Source: JANMDU01 sp031375105 (GTDB lineage: Bacteria > Pseudomonadota > Gammaproteobacteria > Burkholderiales > Burkholderiaceae_C). Taken from it: DNA of 64,000 bases. Positions within the stretch are counted from its first letter, which is position 1, and the number at the start of each line of letters is the position of its first letter. The notes under the pieces are model-generated. The model made no database searches. It was not told the origin of the DNA and was given only the letters and a program-made list of their open reading frames with translations. The translations under genes were made by a program, and so were the position numbers. Of the stretch, positions 1-10,196 are shown piece after piece. The stretch covers positions 21,720-85,719 of the forward strand of contig JANMHJ010000076.1 of the NCBI GenBank assembly GCA_031375105.1. Direction: 5' to 3'.

Positions 1-1
1 T

Positions 2-3000
2 ATCTACAACGGGATCGGTTTCACTAGTCGCGGCAGCAACATTATTCCAAATCCTCCAATCCAATCATCCATGGGTAGCGGCATTCCGACTACGGAATTT
101 GAAGCTCCTTACCTTACCGAGAGCTACCGAAACTTGATTAGAACCTGGGGTGACAGGATTCATGTGCTGGAAGCTTTCGATGGTACGTATTACTTCAACT
201 TACCCGGCGAGGTGGCTTCATCGACTGAAAGCTTTTTCTCGGCAAGGTTCAACTATCAGAACACCTCCATCGAGATCTATGTACAGCCATTTCAACTGAA
301 CAATCTGCAAACAGCCTACAACCAACTGAGGGAGTCGATGTATGCAAATCTGGTAGTTCAAACTAGCCTCAAGCCTTATCTCGATGCAGTTGAAACTATC
401 ATTGACGACAACGGCCTGCATTACGACACCACACGCATGAGCCAATTGTTAGATCAGCAACTTGTGGCAGATCCTGAGGGGTGGCTGACGGATGTGCTGG
501 AGTTGAATCGCTACAGCGGTGATTTCCTTGCCTTGACCAACTGGGCTGACCTAGCCAACCTCGACGAAGCCATTCAAACCCTGCCACAAACGCCGGGTAT
601 CACGGCACTACTGGATGAATTCAGGGTGCGCCAGTTTGGGGCGGGCAACGACAAAATCGCCACAGACCAAGAAGAGGCGATCTTGCTGCTGGGAAGTGGC
701 GATGATGAAGTTTCCGGCAGCAACGGTAATGATCGCATGTTCGGACAAGAGGGCAATGATCGTTTGACCGGCGGGGACGGCAATGACTTGCTGTCTGGTG
801 GTGCAGGTAATGATGTGCTGTCTGGCCAGCATGGCGGCGATACCTATGCCTTCGGACGCGGTGATGGTCAAGATACGATCATCGAAGATTCTTGGGTTCA
901 AGGTGAGACTGACCGTATCCTCTTCAAGTCGGGCATCAATCCCAATGATCTCAAGTTAGATCGGGTTCGGACAGTGAATGGCTGGCAGGTCAGTGATGAC
1001 CTGAAGATCACGATTGGCAATACTGGCGAGACGATCACGATCAAAAACCACTTCAATGAGAGTAATCGCCATGCTGTAGAAGAGATCTTTTTCGCAGATG
1101 GCACGGTGTGGGATGCGGAAGAGATCAAGACACGTAGCCTTCTGGGTGGAGCTGGTAACGATAACTTGCGTGGCTTTAATCAACGCGATGACATGCTCAT
1201 TGGAGGAGCAGGTAATGATTTTCTAGAAGGCGGCTCGGGTTCGGATGGCTATCACTTTGGTTTGGGCGATGGCAGTGATGTGATCAATGAAGCTAGCGCT
1301 ACAGGCCTCGACTATGTGCAACTTGCTCCTAATGTGACACCTGCTGATGTAATGGTGCGCTGGACGCTACAGGGTGATATGGCAGTTACGCTGCCAGATG
1401 GCAGCAAGATCACGGTGCTTGAACAGGCTCAAACATGGTCTGATGCTATTGGCATTGAAGAACTGCGTTTTGCAGATGGTACGGTCTGGGATCGTGCAGA
1501 GCTAGCATCACGGGCGTTGGCTGTCAGTGATGGCAATGATACGGTTGTGGGTGGTTATCTGGACGACACACTCGATGGCGGCTTGGGCAATGATCGGTTC
1601 CAAGATATTGGTGGATTTGACACATATCAGTTTGGCGTTGGGGATGGGCAGGATGTCATTGCTGACGGTCAAGGCCGCATCCAATTCAAGGAAGGCATTG
1701 ATCAGAATGGAGTGACCTTCAGTTTGGATGGCAATGATCTGATAGCCACGATTGATTCTTCAGGCGATGCAGTTCGCATCCAGAACTGGCTCGGCGGTTG
1801 GCCAATCATTGAACGTTTTGATTTCGACAACGGCGCGCAATTGAGTGGTGGAGATGTGCGTGCGTTGCTGGGTGTGAGCCAAGATAATGAAATTCTGTAT
1901 GGTTCTCCGGGCTCAGACAATCTAACGGGTACCGCCAAAAATAGCATGCTGTTTGGTCGTGAGGGCGACGATACTCTGGATGGCGGTGCTGGTCGTGATG
2001 AACTCTACGGTCAAGAGGGCAACAATACCTATCGCATGCAGTCAGGCTCGGGCTTGGATCATGCCTATGCTTCTAATCTTTCTGTTGCCAGCGATACTGT
2101 AGCGTTTGCTGCGGGTATTAGGCCGCAAGACATTACCGTGCAGCTCGGCGATTCAAGCTGGAGCGGACAAGCAGGCGACATCGGTTATTACAACATCGTA
2201 GTTGGGTTCGGTGGCAATGATGCCCTCATGTTGCGCAGCGATGGCTCGACTGATTTGGGACAAACGGCGCTTCAGCGCTTCACTTTCAGCGATGGCACAG
2301 AATTGACGCTGGCCGACATCGTGGCTCGTGCAGACAGCGGTAGGATCGGTTGGCAAGAGCGCTACAGCTACAACTCTACAACGATCACGGGTAGCCAAGC
2401 GGACGACACCATCCGTGACTACACGGGGCAATCCGTGATCGTACATGCGCGTGGCAATAACGATGATGTTGTTGTGACTGCTGGCAACGATGTGGTATCC
2501 GCAGGGGCGGGCGATGATCGTGTTAGCTCGGGAGCAGGCGATGATCTGCTTTCTGGAGAGGCAGGCAATGACAATCTAGATGCTGGTGAGGGGAATGACG
2601 TAGCCGTTTTCAATCATGGGGATGGTCACGACATTCTGAGCATGGGCAGTGGTCTGGATACCTTGTCTTTCGGCGCTACAGTGCTACCTTCCATGTTGAC
2701 TGCTGCCCTCAACCGAGATGGACAAGTCGTCTTGAGCGTAAATGCAGGAGTTGGTGGATCAATCACTCTTGGCGGCACCACACTGGACGACATTCCGGGC
2801 GATGTCGAACGCATCCAGTTTGTGAATGCTGATGGCCAAACTCAGATTTTTGATTTCGCAGCTTGGCTCAAGGCTAATAAGGCGTTGCTGGTCAGCGCCA
2901 CTACCGACAATCCTGTGGCATTTGGTGGCATGGGTTTTGAAATCACTGGACGTGCATTGCCCACGGGCGGGCTAGAGGCCGTTGCCTACGCCCAGTCTGG

Positions 3001-6000
3001 TAATTTATTCGGATCAAGCTATCTGGCCAATAACATGGCGACGTCGGGTGATGACGTACTCTATGGCACGCCCAATATGGATTCGTTAGACGCTGGTGCG
3101 GGCAATGACATTGTGCTTGGACTTTCCGGTGATGATGCCATCCTAGGTAATGAAGGCGACGATCTGATCAATGGGGGCGACGGAGATGACGTACTCAATG
3201 GCCAGGCGGGCAATGACATCATTTATGGTGGTTGGGGTGCTGATCTTCTGACCGGTGGTACAGGATCTGATGAATTGCATGGGGAATGGGGAGGCGATAC
3301 TTATACCTTTGAGCTAGGTCATGGCGAGGTCATGATTGATGACGACCATCGTGTGATCAATTGGAGTTGGCAAGGTGGTGAATCCGGCTTTGATGGAAGT
3401 TACGGCGGTTATGGTGGCTATGGCGGCTACGGTGGCTCTGGACTGTTGGTCGATGATGCCCAGAATATTCTGAGTTTTGGTGTTGGCATCAAACCCGAAG
3501 ACCTGATCTATTCTGAGCGCAATGGTGACTTGGTGATCGAGTTTATCAACCAGCCCGGTGATCGCGTCATCCTTCGCGGTTTTGAAGCCAACCGTGAGAC
3601 GCAGACCCGTTCTGTGGACGTGATTCGTTTTGCTGACGGTACGGAGATCGAAGCCAGTAGCATTTTGCCGACTGGTAATACCGTGATTGCTGGTAATGCC
3701 GGCGAGTATTTGGAAGGCACAGCGGCATCCGACACTCTGATTGGTGGAGACGGCGATGATGGTCTCAACGGTCAAGGCGGTGCAGACCGTTTGGTGGGTG
3801 GCGTTGGCTCGGATACGTATTATTTGTACAAGCCTTGGGGTGCAGTCGCGACGGAAACCTTGATTGCCGAAACTTGGCGCGAACAAGATATCAACCGTAT
3901 TGAATTGACAGGCGAATTCGATGCAGATGAGCTGTATCTCGAATTCGATGGTCGTGACCTGCTCTTGCACTTGTCTGAAGCAGGCGATGTCATTCGCTTT
4001 GCTGGCTTTGATCCAAGGATGCCGGGTATGCAGGCTCCAGTTTCAGAGATCAACCTACCTTGGGCTGGAGTGAATCTGTCGTTTGATGATTTGCTGGCAA
4101 GAGGCGTCTTGTACGGTGGACAAACCAACGATATCTATGAGATTAACCTCGGAGACGGCGTAGTCAACATTGTGGATGTGGCGACACCAGATGCTGGCAA
4201 TGTCATTCGCTTTGGGCCCGGTATTGAGGCGGCGGCGCTTCACAATAATTTGCGTTTTGAGCCAGATGGTACAGGTGGACATGTGCTGCTCATTCCTTAT
4301 GGCGCAGCAGGTGATGTAGTACGCATGAGCGGCTTTGATCCGCAAGACGTACTGGGCAATCATGCAGTGGATCGCTATGAGTTCGCTGATGGCACAGCAG
4401 TAGACTACGCTACTCTGGTGTCTTGGACTTTTGTGGTCGAGGGTGACAACGCGGGTAATTTACTGGCAGGCACCAATGTTGCGGACCGTCTATACGGCTA
4501 CGCTGGCGATGATGTCCTGAGCGCGGGTGATGGCGAAGATGTACTGACAGCGGGCAGAGGCAACGATGTCATGCGTGGCGGTATCCAGCGCGATGCTTAC
4601 GTCGTCAATCTGGGCGATGGCGAAGACCTGATCGAAGATGGTTTGGATGCTGGGATCGGTAATGCTCTCACTTTTGGCCAAGGGATTACCCGCGACGATG
4701 TGCAAGTACAAGTGGATGGCGACGACCTGCTGATCCGATACGGTACTCAGGGCGACGTAGTACGTGTAACCAACTATGCCCCCGATGGAGTTGATGGGGG
4801 TACGGTAATCGATACCTTGGAATTCGCCGACGGTACAGCCATCACGCTGCGTGAATTCATGAACCGAGCGCCCGACCTTACGAATCCCTTGGATGACCAA
4901 GTGACGCTTGAGGATGCGACGTTCAGTTTGGTCTTGCCAGATGATCTCTTTACTGACGCTGATGGCGATAACATTCTGACCCGCGTATCGGTATCAGGCT
5001 ACACCACGCGACCGGATTGGTTGCAGTACGATGCGGCGACGCGCACGCTGTTCGGCATCCCGGATAACGATGATGTCGGAGAGTTTGATGTCACGGTGCA
5101 GGGCATGGACGCGCTGGGCGCAGAGAGCTTGCACAGTTTCCACGTCACCGTTCAAAACACCAATGATGCTCCAGAGGTCGGCGCATTGTTGTCCGACCAA
5201 AGCACACTGGAAGACATTGGCTTCAACTACACCTTGCCAGTAGGCGCTTTCCGCGATGTCGATCTGGGCGATGCTTTGACTTATTCTGCAAGCTTGGAAA
5301 ACGGCGGGTCACTACCTAGTTGGCTGACTTTTGATCCGCATAGCGGTAGCTTTTCTGGGACGCCTATTAACGCGGACGTGGGGCAACTGCGCGTTACTGT
5401 AACAGCGACTGATCTGGCTGGCGCGACAGCTAGTCAAGTCTTTGCTGTCAACATTATCAATACCAACGACGCACCGGATGCAATCAATGATATTGCCAGC
5501 ATCAGTGAAGATGCCACAGCAGCAGCCACGGGCAATGTCCTTGATAACGACCAAGATGCCGATGCGGGCGACACGCTTACGGTCAGCAATCCGGGGCAAT
5601 ACCAAGGCTTGTATGGCGTATTGACCCTCGCAGCAGATGGAGGTTATACCTATGTACTGAATAACGCATCTGTGCAAAGCCTAGGCCTTGGCACCAATGT
5701 GCAAGACCAGTTTGACTATCAAATGTCGGATGGTCAAGGCGGTACGGACGGCGCGACTTTGACGGTCACGATCCAAGGCCAGAATGATTTGCCGCTTGTA
5801 CAAGCCGACAGTGCCAATGCCACGGAAGACCAAGGTGTCGCTGTTAGCGGCAATGTGCTAACCAATGACAGTGACATTGATCAAGGCGACAACCTGTCTG
5901 TTACCCAAGCTGGGCGGTATGTGGGGCGCTATGGTGTTTTGACTGTTCAAACTGATGGTGCTTACCAATATGAACTCAATAGCGACGCATCGGTGCAATC

Positions 6001-9000
6001 TTTAGGCCGCAACAGCCATGTTGCAGACAGTTTCGAGATCAGCATCACGGACGGTACGGCAACAGTTACCAATGCATTGACCATCAACCTAACAGGTAGC
6101 AACGATGGACCTGCTGCACAAGCTGATGCGAGCACTGTTTCTGAAGATGGTCAAATCACTGCTTCAGGCAATGTCTTGACCAATGACAGCGATATCGATG
6201 CAGGCGATGTGCTAAGCGTTGCCAATGCAGGTGTCTACCAAGGCCAGTATGGCAGCCTAGCACTAGCAGCAAATGGCAGTTACACCTATACCTTGAACAA
6301 CGACTCACCGGATGTACAAGGTCTGGCTGCAAATCAGCAAGTCAGGGATGTTTTTGCGCTGGTCACAAGTGATGGCGTGGCGAGTGCCAACAGTAGCTTG
6401 ACGATCACCGTGATAGGCAGCAACGACGGCCCCATAGCCGCAGGTGATGTGGCCAACGTCGGTGAAGACGCACAGACGGTGGCGTCAGGTAATGTGCTGA
6501 CCAACGACAGCGATGTGGATGCAGGTTCGGTGTTGACGCTAGCCAACGCCGGTACTTACCAAGGTATTTACGGCAGTTTGGTTCTTGATGCCAACGGACA
6601 GTACACCTACACACTCGACAACAGCGCAGCCGTTCAAAGCCTACGAGCCGGCCAGCAAGTGGCTGATGTCTTCGCCCTCCAAACCACAGACGGTACAGCC
6701 ACCCTGGCCAGCAGTTTGACACTCAACATCACGGGCAGCAACGATGCGCCGACGGTGCAAGCCGATGTCGCCACTGTGGCAGAGGATGGCATCGTCACCG
6801 CTGCTGGTAATGTGCTGAGCAATGACAGTGATGTGGATGCCGGTACGGTGCTGTCTGTAGCCAATGCTGGTACATATCAAGGCACATACGGTAGCCTCGT
6901 GCTCCAAGCCAACGGTCAATATGCGTACACCTTAAACAATGGTGCATCAGTGGTGCAAAGCCTAGCGGCTGGTCAGCAGGTCAGCGATGTCTTTGCGCTC
7001 GTCACCAGCGATGGCTTAGCGAACGCCAACAGCAGCTTGACGATAACGGTGACGGGCAGCAATGACGGCCCTGTCGCCACAGGTGATGTAGCTGCCGTGA
7101 CAGAAGACAGCCAAACGGTGGCATCCGGCAATGTGTTGACAAATGACAGAGATGCCGATGCTGGAGCAGCCCTTTCTATTGCTAACGCCGGCACTTATCA
7201 GGGACAGTACGGCTCATTGGTGCTCAATGCCAATGGACAGTACGCCTATACCTTGAGCAATGCCAGCAACAACGTCCAGTCACTGCGTGCTGGACAGCAA
7301 GTGACGGAGACCTTTGCGCTGATCACCAGCGATGGGTTGGCCAGTGCCAACAGCAGCCTGCTCATCACCATCAATGGCAGCAACGATGGCCCTGTTGCCT
7401 TGGCCGATGTCAACGCCGTGAGCGAAGACGCGCAAACCACTGCCACCGGTAATGTGTTGGCGAACGACCGCGATGCGGATGCGGGCACGGTGCTGACGGT
7501 AGCCAATGCAGGGACGTATCAAGGCACGTATGGCAGCTTGGTGCTCGGCAGCAATGGCCAATACACTTACACCTTGAACAATGGCTCATCAGCAGTGCAA
7601 AGCTTGGCGACGGGTCAGCAGGTCAGCGATGTCTTTGCACTTGTGACCAGCGATGGTATCGCCACGGCCAACAGTAACCTGACGCTCGCTATCACGGGAA
7701 CCAATGACGCGCCCACCGTCAACCGTGCCATTGCCGATCAGAGCGCCCAAGCGGGTAACGCGTGGACACTTGACTTGCCCGATGACAGCTTCCGCGACAT
7801 TGACCAAGGTGACGTGCTGGGCTACACCGCCACTTTGAGCAATGGTCAGGCGTTGCCCAATTGGCTGACCTTCAATGCCAATGGGTTGGTTTTCACGGGC
7901 ACACCCCCCGCAAACGTCGCCGGGCAAAGCCTTGACCTCAGCGTGACCGCGACCGATCCCCATGGCACCACAGCCACCGAACAGTTCATCCTACGCATTG
8001 AGGCAGGCGGTAGCTACCACGGACTGACCTTGATCGGCACGCGCGGCAATGATCGACTGGTTGGTACTGCCTGCAACGACAGCTTGGATGGCCGTCAAGG
8101 ATCAGACACCATGATCGGTGGTGCAGGAGATGACGTGTATTACGTGGACACCTATTGCGACCGAGATGGTAAGGGCAATGAAGGCTTAGGCAATGGCGAA
8201 GACCCACCACCGCCGGGGCATGACGACAATTACAACGACGGCCCAGGAACCTCGCCTGGCAATCCAGGCCGTGGCAATGGGAATGGCAATAGTGGCGGTA
8301 ATGGAAATGCAGGCGCTAACAGCAATTGCTGCCCATCCGACATCGTCACTGAATACCTCAACCAAGGCTATGACACCGTGATCAGCAGTGTCAACTATGT
8401 ACTGCCCCAGCATGTTGAGGCCTTGCAACTAGCTGGATGCGCTGAAGACGGTACAGGCAACAGTCTGGATAACTGGCTACGCGGCAACGCCTATGCTAAT
8501 AGCTTAGATGGCAAGGACGGCAATGACCTGCTCAGTGGCGGTGACGGTAACGACTGCCTTGTTGGCGACAACGGCAACGATGTGCTCGAAGGTGGCAACG
8601 GCAGTGATACCTTGGACGGCGGTTCCGGCAATGACGCCCTTTATGGCGGCAGCGGCAACGATACCCTACGCTCGGGCACTGGCGCAGGTCTGCTGGCGGG
8701 TGGCCGTGGCAACGACACACTGACAGCGGGCAGCGGTCATACCTTGGTGGCTTTCAACAAAGGCGATGGCTGCGATACGCTGAACCTACAAGCCAGCGCT
8801 CCGCTGACCTTGAGTCTCGGTGGCGGCATCAAGTACGAAGATATCAAGCTGCGTCGTAGCGGCTCTGACCTGTACTTTGATTTCAACAGCAGCCGCAGTG
8901 ACAGCGTTCGCATGGTGGGCTATTACAGCCTGACCAGTAGCCAGCGACCAGCAATCACCCTGCAATTCATGACCGAAGCAGCCGGGGTGTACAACAACAG

Positions 9001-9331
9001 CAGCACCGATGCTTTGCGTGACGATAAAGTCGAACTGTTTAACGCCAGCACACTTATCAATCGCTTCAACACCGAGTGGTCAGCCAGCCGCACTGTGCGC
9101 AGCACCAATGCTTGGAGCGTGATGAATCATCTACTAAATGCGCATCTGGGCGGCAGCGACACGGCGGCGCGGGGTGGCGATCTGGCCTATGTGTTCGGCA
9201 ACAACGGCTCGCTGGCCAGCATGGGGCAGACCACGGCAACCGCGATGCTGTCTGATAGCAGCTTTGCGGCCAGCAATCAGACGCTGCAAGCCAACTGGCA
9301 GTCGGCAAGCGGGCCACGGATGGCTGGTTAA
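2..9331 (+). CDS. Giant RTX/VCBS-repeat secreted protein, 5' partial (probable type I-secreted adhesin)
   Basis: The frame is open from the first codon of the window, before the first ATG at 71, so the gene begins upstream and this is its 3' part. Numbering from that ATG, residues about 210-1600 are blocks of glycine/aspartate RTX nonapeptides (GGxGNDxL style) alternating with 'FADGT' haemolysin-related segments. Residues about 1600-1800 are two cadherin/Ig-like domains. Seven VCBS repeats of about 106 residues follow, then a third Ig-like domain, a Gly/Asn-rich linker and terminal RTX repeats. By family, RTX repeats bind calcium and fold outside the cell after type I secretion through an uncleaved C-terminal signal. 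A HlyD adaptor lies four genes downstream; no ABC transporter or TolC is in view. All seven cysteines I could find lie between residues 2668 and 2901, which is unusual for RTX proteins. Adhesion or biofilm matrix is an inference. Confidence 0.93.
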   Translation: MYNGIGFTSRGSNIIPNPPIQSSMGSGIPTTEFEAPYLTESYRNLIRTWGDRIHVLEAFDGTYYFNLPGEVASSTESFFSARFNYQNTSIEIYVQPFQLNNLQTAYNQLRESMYANLVVQTSLKPYLDAVETIIDDNGLHYDTTRMSQLLDQQLVADPEGWLTDVLELNRYSGDFLALTNWADLANLDEAIQTLPQTPGITALLDEFRVRQFGAGNDKIATDQEEAILLLGSGDDEVSGSNGNDRMFGQEGNDRLTGGDGNDLLSGGAGNDVLSGQHGGDTYAFGRGDGQDTIIEDSWVQGETDRILFKSGINPNDLKLDRVRTVNGWQVSDDLKITIGNTGETITIKNHFNESNRHAVEEIFFADGTVWDAEEIKTRSLLGGAGNDNLRGFNQRDDMLIGGAGNDFLEGGSGSDGYHFGLGDGSDVINEASATGLDYVQLAPNVTPADVMVRWTLQGDMAVTLPDGSKITVLEQAQTWSDAIGIEELRFADGTVWDRAELASRALAVSDGNDTVVGGYLDDTLDGGLGNDRFQDIGGFDTYQFGVGDGQDVIADGQGRIQFKEGIDQNGVTFSLDGNDLIATIDSSGDAVRIQNWLGGWPIIERFDFDNGAQLSGGDVRALLGVSQDNEILYGSPGSDNLTGTAKNSMLFGREGDDTLDGGAGRDELYGQEGNNTYRMQSGSGLDHAYASNLSVASDTVAFAAGIRPQDITVQLGDSSWSGQAGDIGYYNIVVGFGGNDALMLRSDGSTDLGQTALQRFTFSDGTELTLADIVARADSGRIGWQERYSYNSTTITGSQADDTIRDYTGQSVIVHARGNNDDVVVTAGNDVVSAGAGDDRVSSGAGDDLLSGEAGNDNLDAGEGNDVAVFNHGDGHDILSMGSGLDTLSFGATVLPSMLTAALNRDGQVVLSVNAGVGGSITLGGTTLDDIPGDVERIQFVNADGQTQIFDFAAWLKANKALLVSATTDNPVAFGGMGFEITGRALPTGGLEAVAYAQSGNLFGSSYLANNMATSGDDVLYGTPNMDSLDAGAGNDIVLGLSGDDAILGNEGDDLINGGDGDDVLNGQAGNDIIYGGWGADLLTGGTGSDELHGEWGGDTYTFELGHGEVMIDDDHRVINWSWQGGESGFDGSYGGYGGYGGYGGSGLLVDDAQNILSFGVGIKPEDLIYSERNGDLVIEFINQPGDRVILRGFEANRETQTRSVDVIRFADGTEIEASSILPTGNTVIAGNAGEYLEGTAASDTLIGGDGDDGLNGQGGADRLVGGVGSDTYYLYKPWGAVATETLIAETWREQDINRIELTGEFDADELYLEFDGRDLLLHLSEAGDVIRFAGFDPRMPGMQAPVSEINLPWAGVNLSFDDLLARGVLYGGQTNDIYEINLGDGVVNIVDVATPDAGNVIRFGPGIEAAALHNNLRFEPDGTGGHVLLIPYGAAGDVVRMSGFDPQDVLGNHAVDRYEFADGTAVDYATLVSWTFVVEGDNAGNLLAGTNVADRLYGYAGDDVLSAGDGEDVLTAGRGNDVMRGGIQRDAYVVNLGDGEDLIEDGLDAGIGNALTFGQGITRDDVQVQVDGDDLLIRYGTQGDVVRVTNYAPDGVDGGTVIDTLEFADGTAITLREFMNRAPDLTNPLDDQVTLEDATFSLVLPDDLFTDADGDNILTRVSVSGYTTRPDWLQYDAATRTLFGIPDNDDVGEFDVTVQGMDALGAESLHSFHVTVQNTNDAPEVGALLSDQSTLEDIGFNYTLPVGAFRDVDLGDALTYSASLENGGSLPSWLTFDPHSGSFSGTPINADVGQLRVTVTATDLAGATASQVFAVNIINTNDAPDAINDIASISEDATAAATGNVLDNDQDADAGDTLTVSNPGQYQGLYGVLTLAADGGYTYVLNNASVQSLGLGTNVQDQFDYQMSDGQGGTDGATLTVTIQGQNDLPLVQADSANATEDQGVAVSGNVLTNDSDIDQGDNLSVTQAGRYVGRYGVLTVQTDGAYQYELNSDASVQSLGRNSHVADSFEISITDGTATVTNALTINLTGSNDGPAAQADASTVSEDGQITASGNVLTNDSDIDAGDVLSVANAGVYQGQYGSLALAANGSYTYTLNNDSPDVQGLAANQQVRDVFALVTSDGVASANSSLTITVIGSNDGPIAAGDVANVGEDAQTVASGNVLTNDSDVDAGSVLTLANAGTYQGIYGSLVLDANGQYTYTLDNSAAVQSLRAGQQVADVFALQTTDGTATLASSLTLNITGSNDAPTVQADVATVAEDGIVTAAGNVLSNDSDVDAGTVLSVANAGTYQGTYGSLVLQANGQYAYTLNNGASVVQSLAAGQQVSDVFALVTSDGLANANSSLTITVTGSNDGPVATGDVAAVTEDSQTVASGNVLTNDRDADAGAALSIANAGTYQGQYGSLVLNANGQYAYTLSNASNNVQSLRAGQQVTETFALITSDGLASANSSLLITINGSNDGPVALADVNAVSEDAQTTATGNVLANDRDADAGTVLTVANAGTYQGTYGSLVLGSNGQYTYTLNNGSSAVQSLATGQQVSDVFALVTSDGIATANSNLTLAITGTNDAPTVNRAIADQSAQAGNAWTLDLPDDSFRDIDQGDVLGYTATLSNGQALPNWLTFNANGLVFTGTPPANVAGQSLDLSVTATDPHGTTATEQFILRIEAGGSYHGLTLIGTRGNDRLVGTACNDSLDGRQGSDTMIGGAGDDVYYVDTYCDRDGKGNEGLGNGEDPPPPGHDDNYNDGPGTSPGNPGRGNGNGNSGGNGNAGANSNCCPSDIVTEYLNQGYDTVISSVNYVLPQHVEALQLAGCAEDGTGNSLDNWLRGNAYANSLDGKDGNDLLSGGDGNDCLVGDNGNDVLEGGNGSDTLDGGSGNDALYGGSGNDTLRSGTGAGLLAGGRGNDTLTAGSGHTLVAFNKGDGCDTLNLQASAPLTLSLGGGIKYEDIKLRRSGSDLYFDFNSSRSDSVRMVGYYSLTSSQRPAITLQFMTEAAGVYNNSSTDALRDDKVELFNASTLINRFNTEWSASRTVRSTNAWSVMNHLLNAHLGGSDTAARGGDLAYVFGNNGSLASMGQTTATAMLSDSSFAASNQTLQANWQSASGPRMAG
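3401..3442 (+). repeat. Tyr-Gly-Gly codon repeat inside the RTX protein
   Basis: Four consecutive Tyr-Gly-Gly units, then Ser-Gly, at residues about 1111-1124 of the giant protein. They sit between an RTX block and a haemolysin-related segment. The DNA units are similar but not identical, so the repeat is kept at protein level. It matches no RTX or VCBS consensus. Confidence 0.85.
5477..7714 (+). repeat. Array of seven VCBS repeats, about 320 bp each
   Basis: Seven head-to-tail units of 106-107 codons each run from an acidic 'ED...GNVL.ND.D.DAG' motif, through 'YQG.YGSL.L..NG.Y.YTL', to a terminal 'GSNDGP' or 'GSNDAP'. Units 3-7 are much closer to one another than units 1-2, which suggests recent internal duplication. 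VCBS domains are common in large adhesins of aquatic bacteria. The array is likely to vary in copy number and to be prone to assembly collapse. Confidence 0.9.
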
Positions 9332-9363
9332 GTAAAGCCGATTCAGTCAGCGAGCCATTCACA

Positions 9364-9400
9364 CCATCCCAAGATCACGAAGCTGTTGATCTTGGGATGG
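9364..9400 (+). terminator. Perfect 14-bp hairpin between the RTX gene and the radical SAM gene
   Basis: CCATCCCAAGATCA at 9364-9377 pairs perfectly with 9387-9400 around a 9-nt loop. No T-run follows, so this is not a classical rho-independent terminator. It lies 33 bp after the giant gene's stop and 37 bp before the next start. A partial terminator or mRNA-stabilising stem that lowers expression of the downstream enzymes is plausible. Confidence 0.5.
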
Positions 9401-9437
9401 GTTCAATGGTCAAATTGCTCTGCGTAAGCATTGATCC

Positions 9438-10196
9438 ATGTACTACCAACTCGAAGTCACGACACGCTGTAATTTCGATTGCTATTACTGCGCTGGTCGC
9501 AGCATGCCACAGCGCGACATGTCTTGGGCGACCTTTGAAAGCATTGTTGACTGTATCACCACGTCTGGGGTGACGGTTTCTTTGCAAGGAGAAGGAGAGC
9601 CCAGTCTTCACCCCCAATTCTTTGAGATGGCGCAGTATTTGCTCAAACGCAAACTCAAACCGTACACAATTCTCAATGGAAGCCGCATGGATATTGAGCA
9701 GTTGGATGCTTGGTTTCCCAGTTTCGGAATTTCTGTGGACACTTTGGATGACACGTTGGCGCGCCAAATAGGGCGGCACAATCTGGCCAAGGTACGCCAG
9801 CATATCGATAATGTTCTCGCCATCATTGATCCCCGCAGGATTACGATCATGACTGTTGACATGGGGCAACCGCTTAATGTGTTACGTGAATGGGTGAGGG
9901 CCAAGAAGTTCGGCAGGCACATCATCCAGCCTCTTTCTCCAAAGGCCGACTATGCCAAGCGCTACTCGGTGCCTATCGTATGGACGAATGCTTCACCACC
10001 CCATCCCAAGACATGCCAATTTCTGGAAAAGAAGCTGGCACGCTTTTATACATGGGACGGCATTGAACTGCCCTGTGTATTCATCAAAGATACCAATGAC
10101 TTCACTACGATGGATCAATTGCGTGCGTCATTGATACGGGGCGAGCACAAAAGTTGTTGTCATGGTTGCCAGCACCTCCGAGCAATCTCGCCATGA
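9438..10196 (+). CDS. Radical SAM protein with SPASM/twitch-like C-terminus
   Basis: The 252-residue protein opens with the radical SAM cluster motif CNFDCYYC (CX3CX2C) about 11 residues from its start; these cysteines hold the 4Fe-4S cluster that cleaves S-adenosylmethionine. A GEGEPSLHP segment follows, matching the usual SAM-binding 'GGEP' region. The last 60 residues carry further cysteines (CQFL, LPC, CCHGC), resembling the auxiliary-cluster region of SPASM/twitch enzymes that modify peptides or proteins. The stop overlaps the next start in an ATGA, so the two genes are translationally coupled. The position directly behind a giant secreted protein suggests, as inference, that it modifies that protein or builds its decoration. 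The exact reaction cannot be read from sequence. Confidence 0.85.
   Translation: MYYQLEVTTRCNFDCYYCAGRSMPQRDMSWATFESIVDCITTSGVTVSLQGEGEPSLHPQFFEMAQYLLKRKLKPYTILNGSRMDIEQLDAWFPSFGISVDTLDDTLARQIGRHNLAKVRQHIDNVLAIIDPRRITIMTVDMGQPLNVLREWVRAKKFGRHIIQPLSPKADYAKRYSVPIVWTNASPPHPKTCQFLEKKLARFYTWDGIELPCVFIKDTNDFTTMDQLRASLIRGEHKSCCHGCQHLRAISP

Noticed and set aside
5477..7714. Regular repeats as a possible CRISPR array
   Set aside because: Units are 320 bp, coding and continuous without spacers; they translate into VCBS domains.
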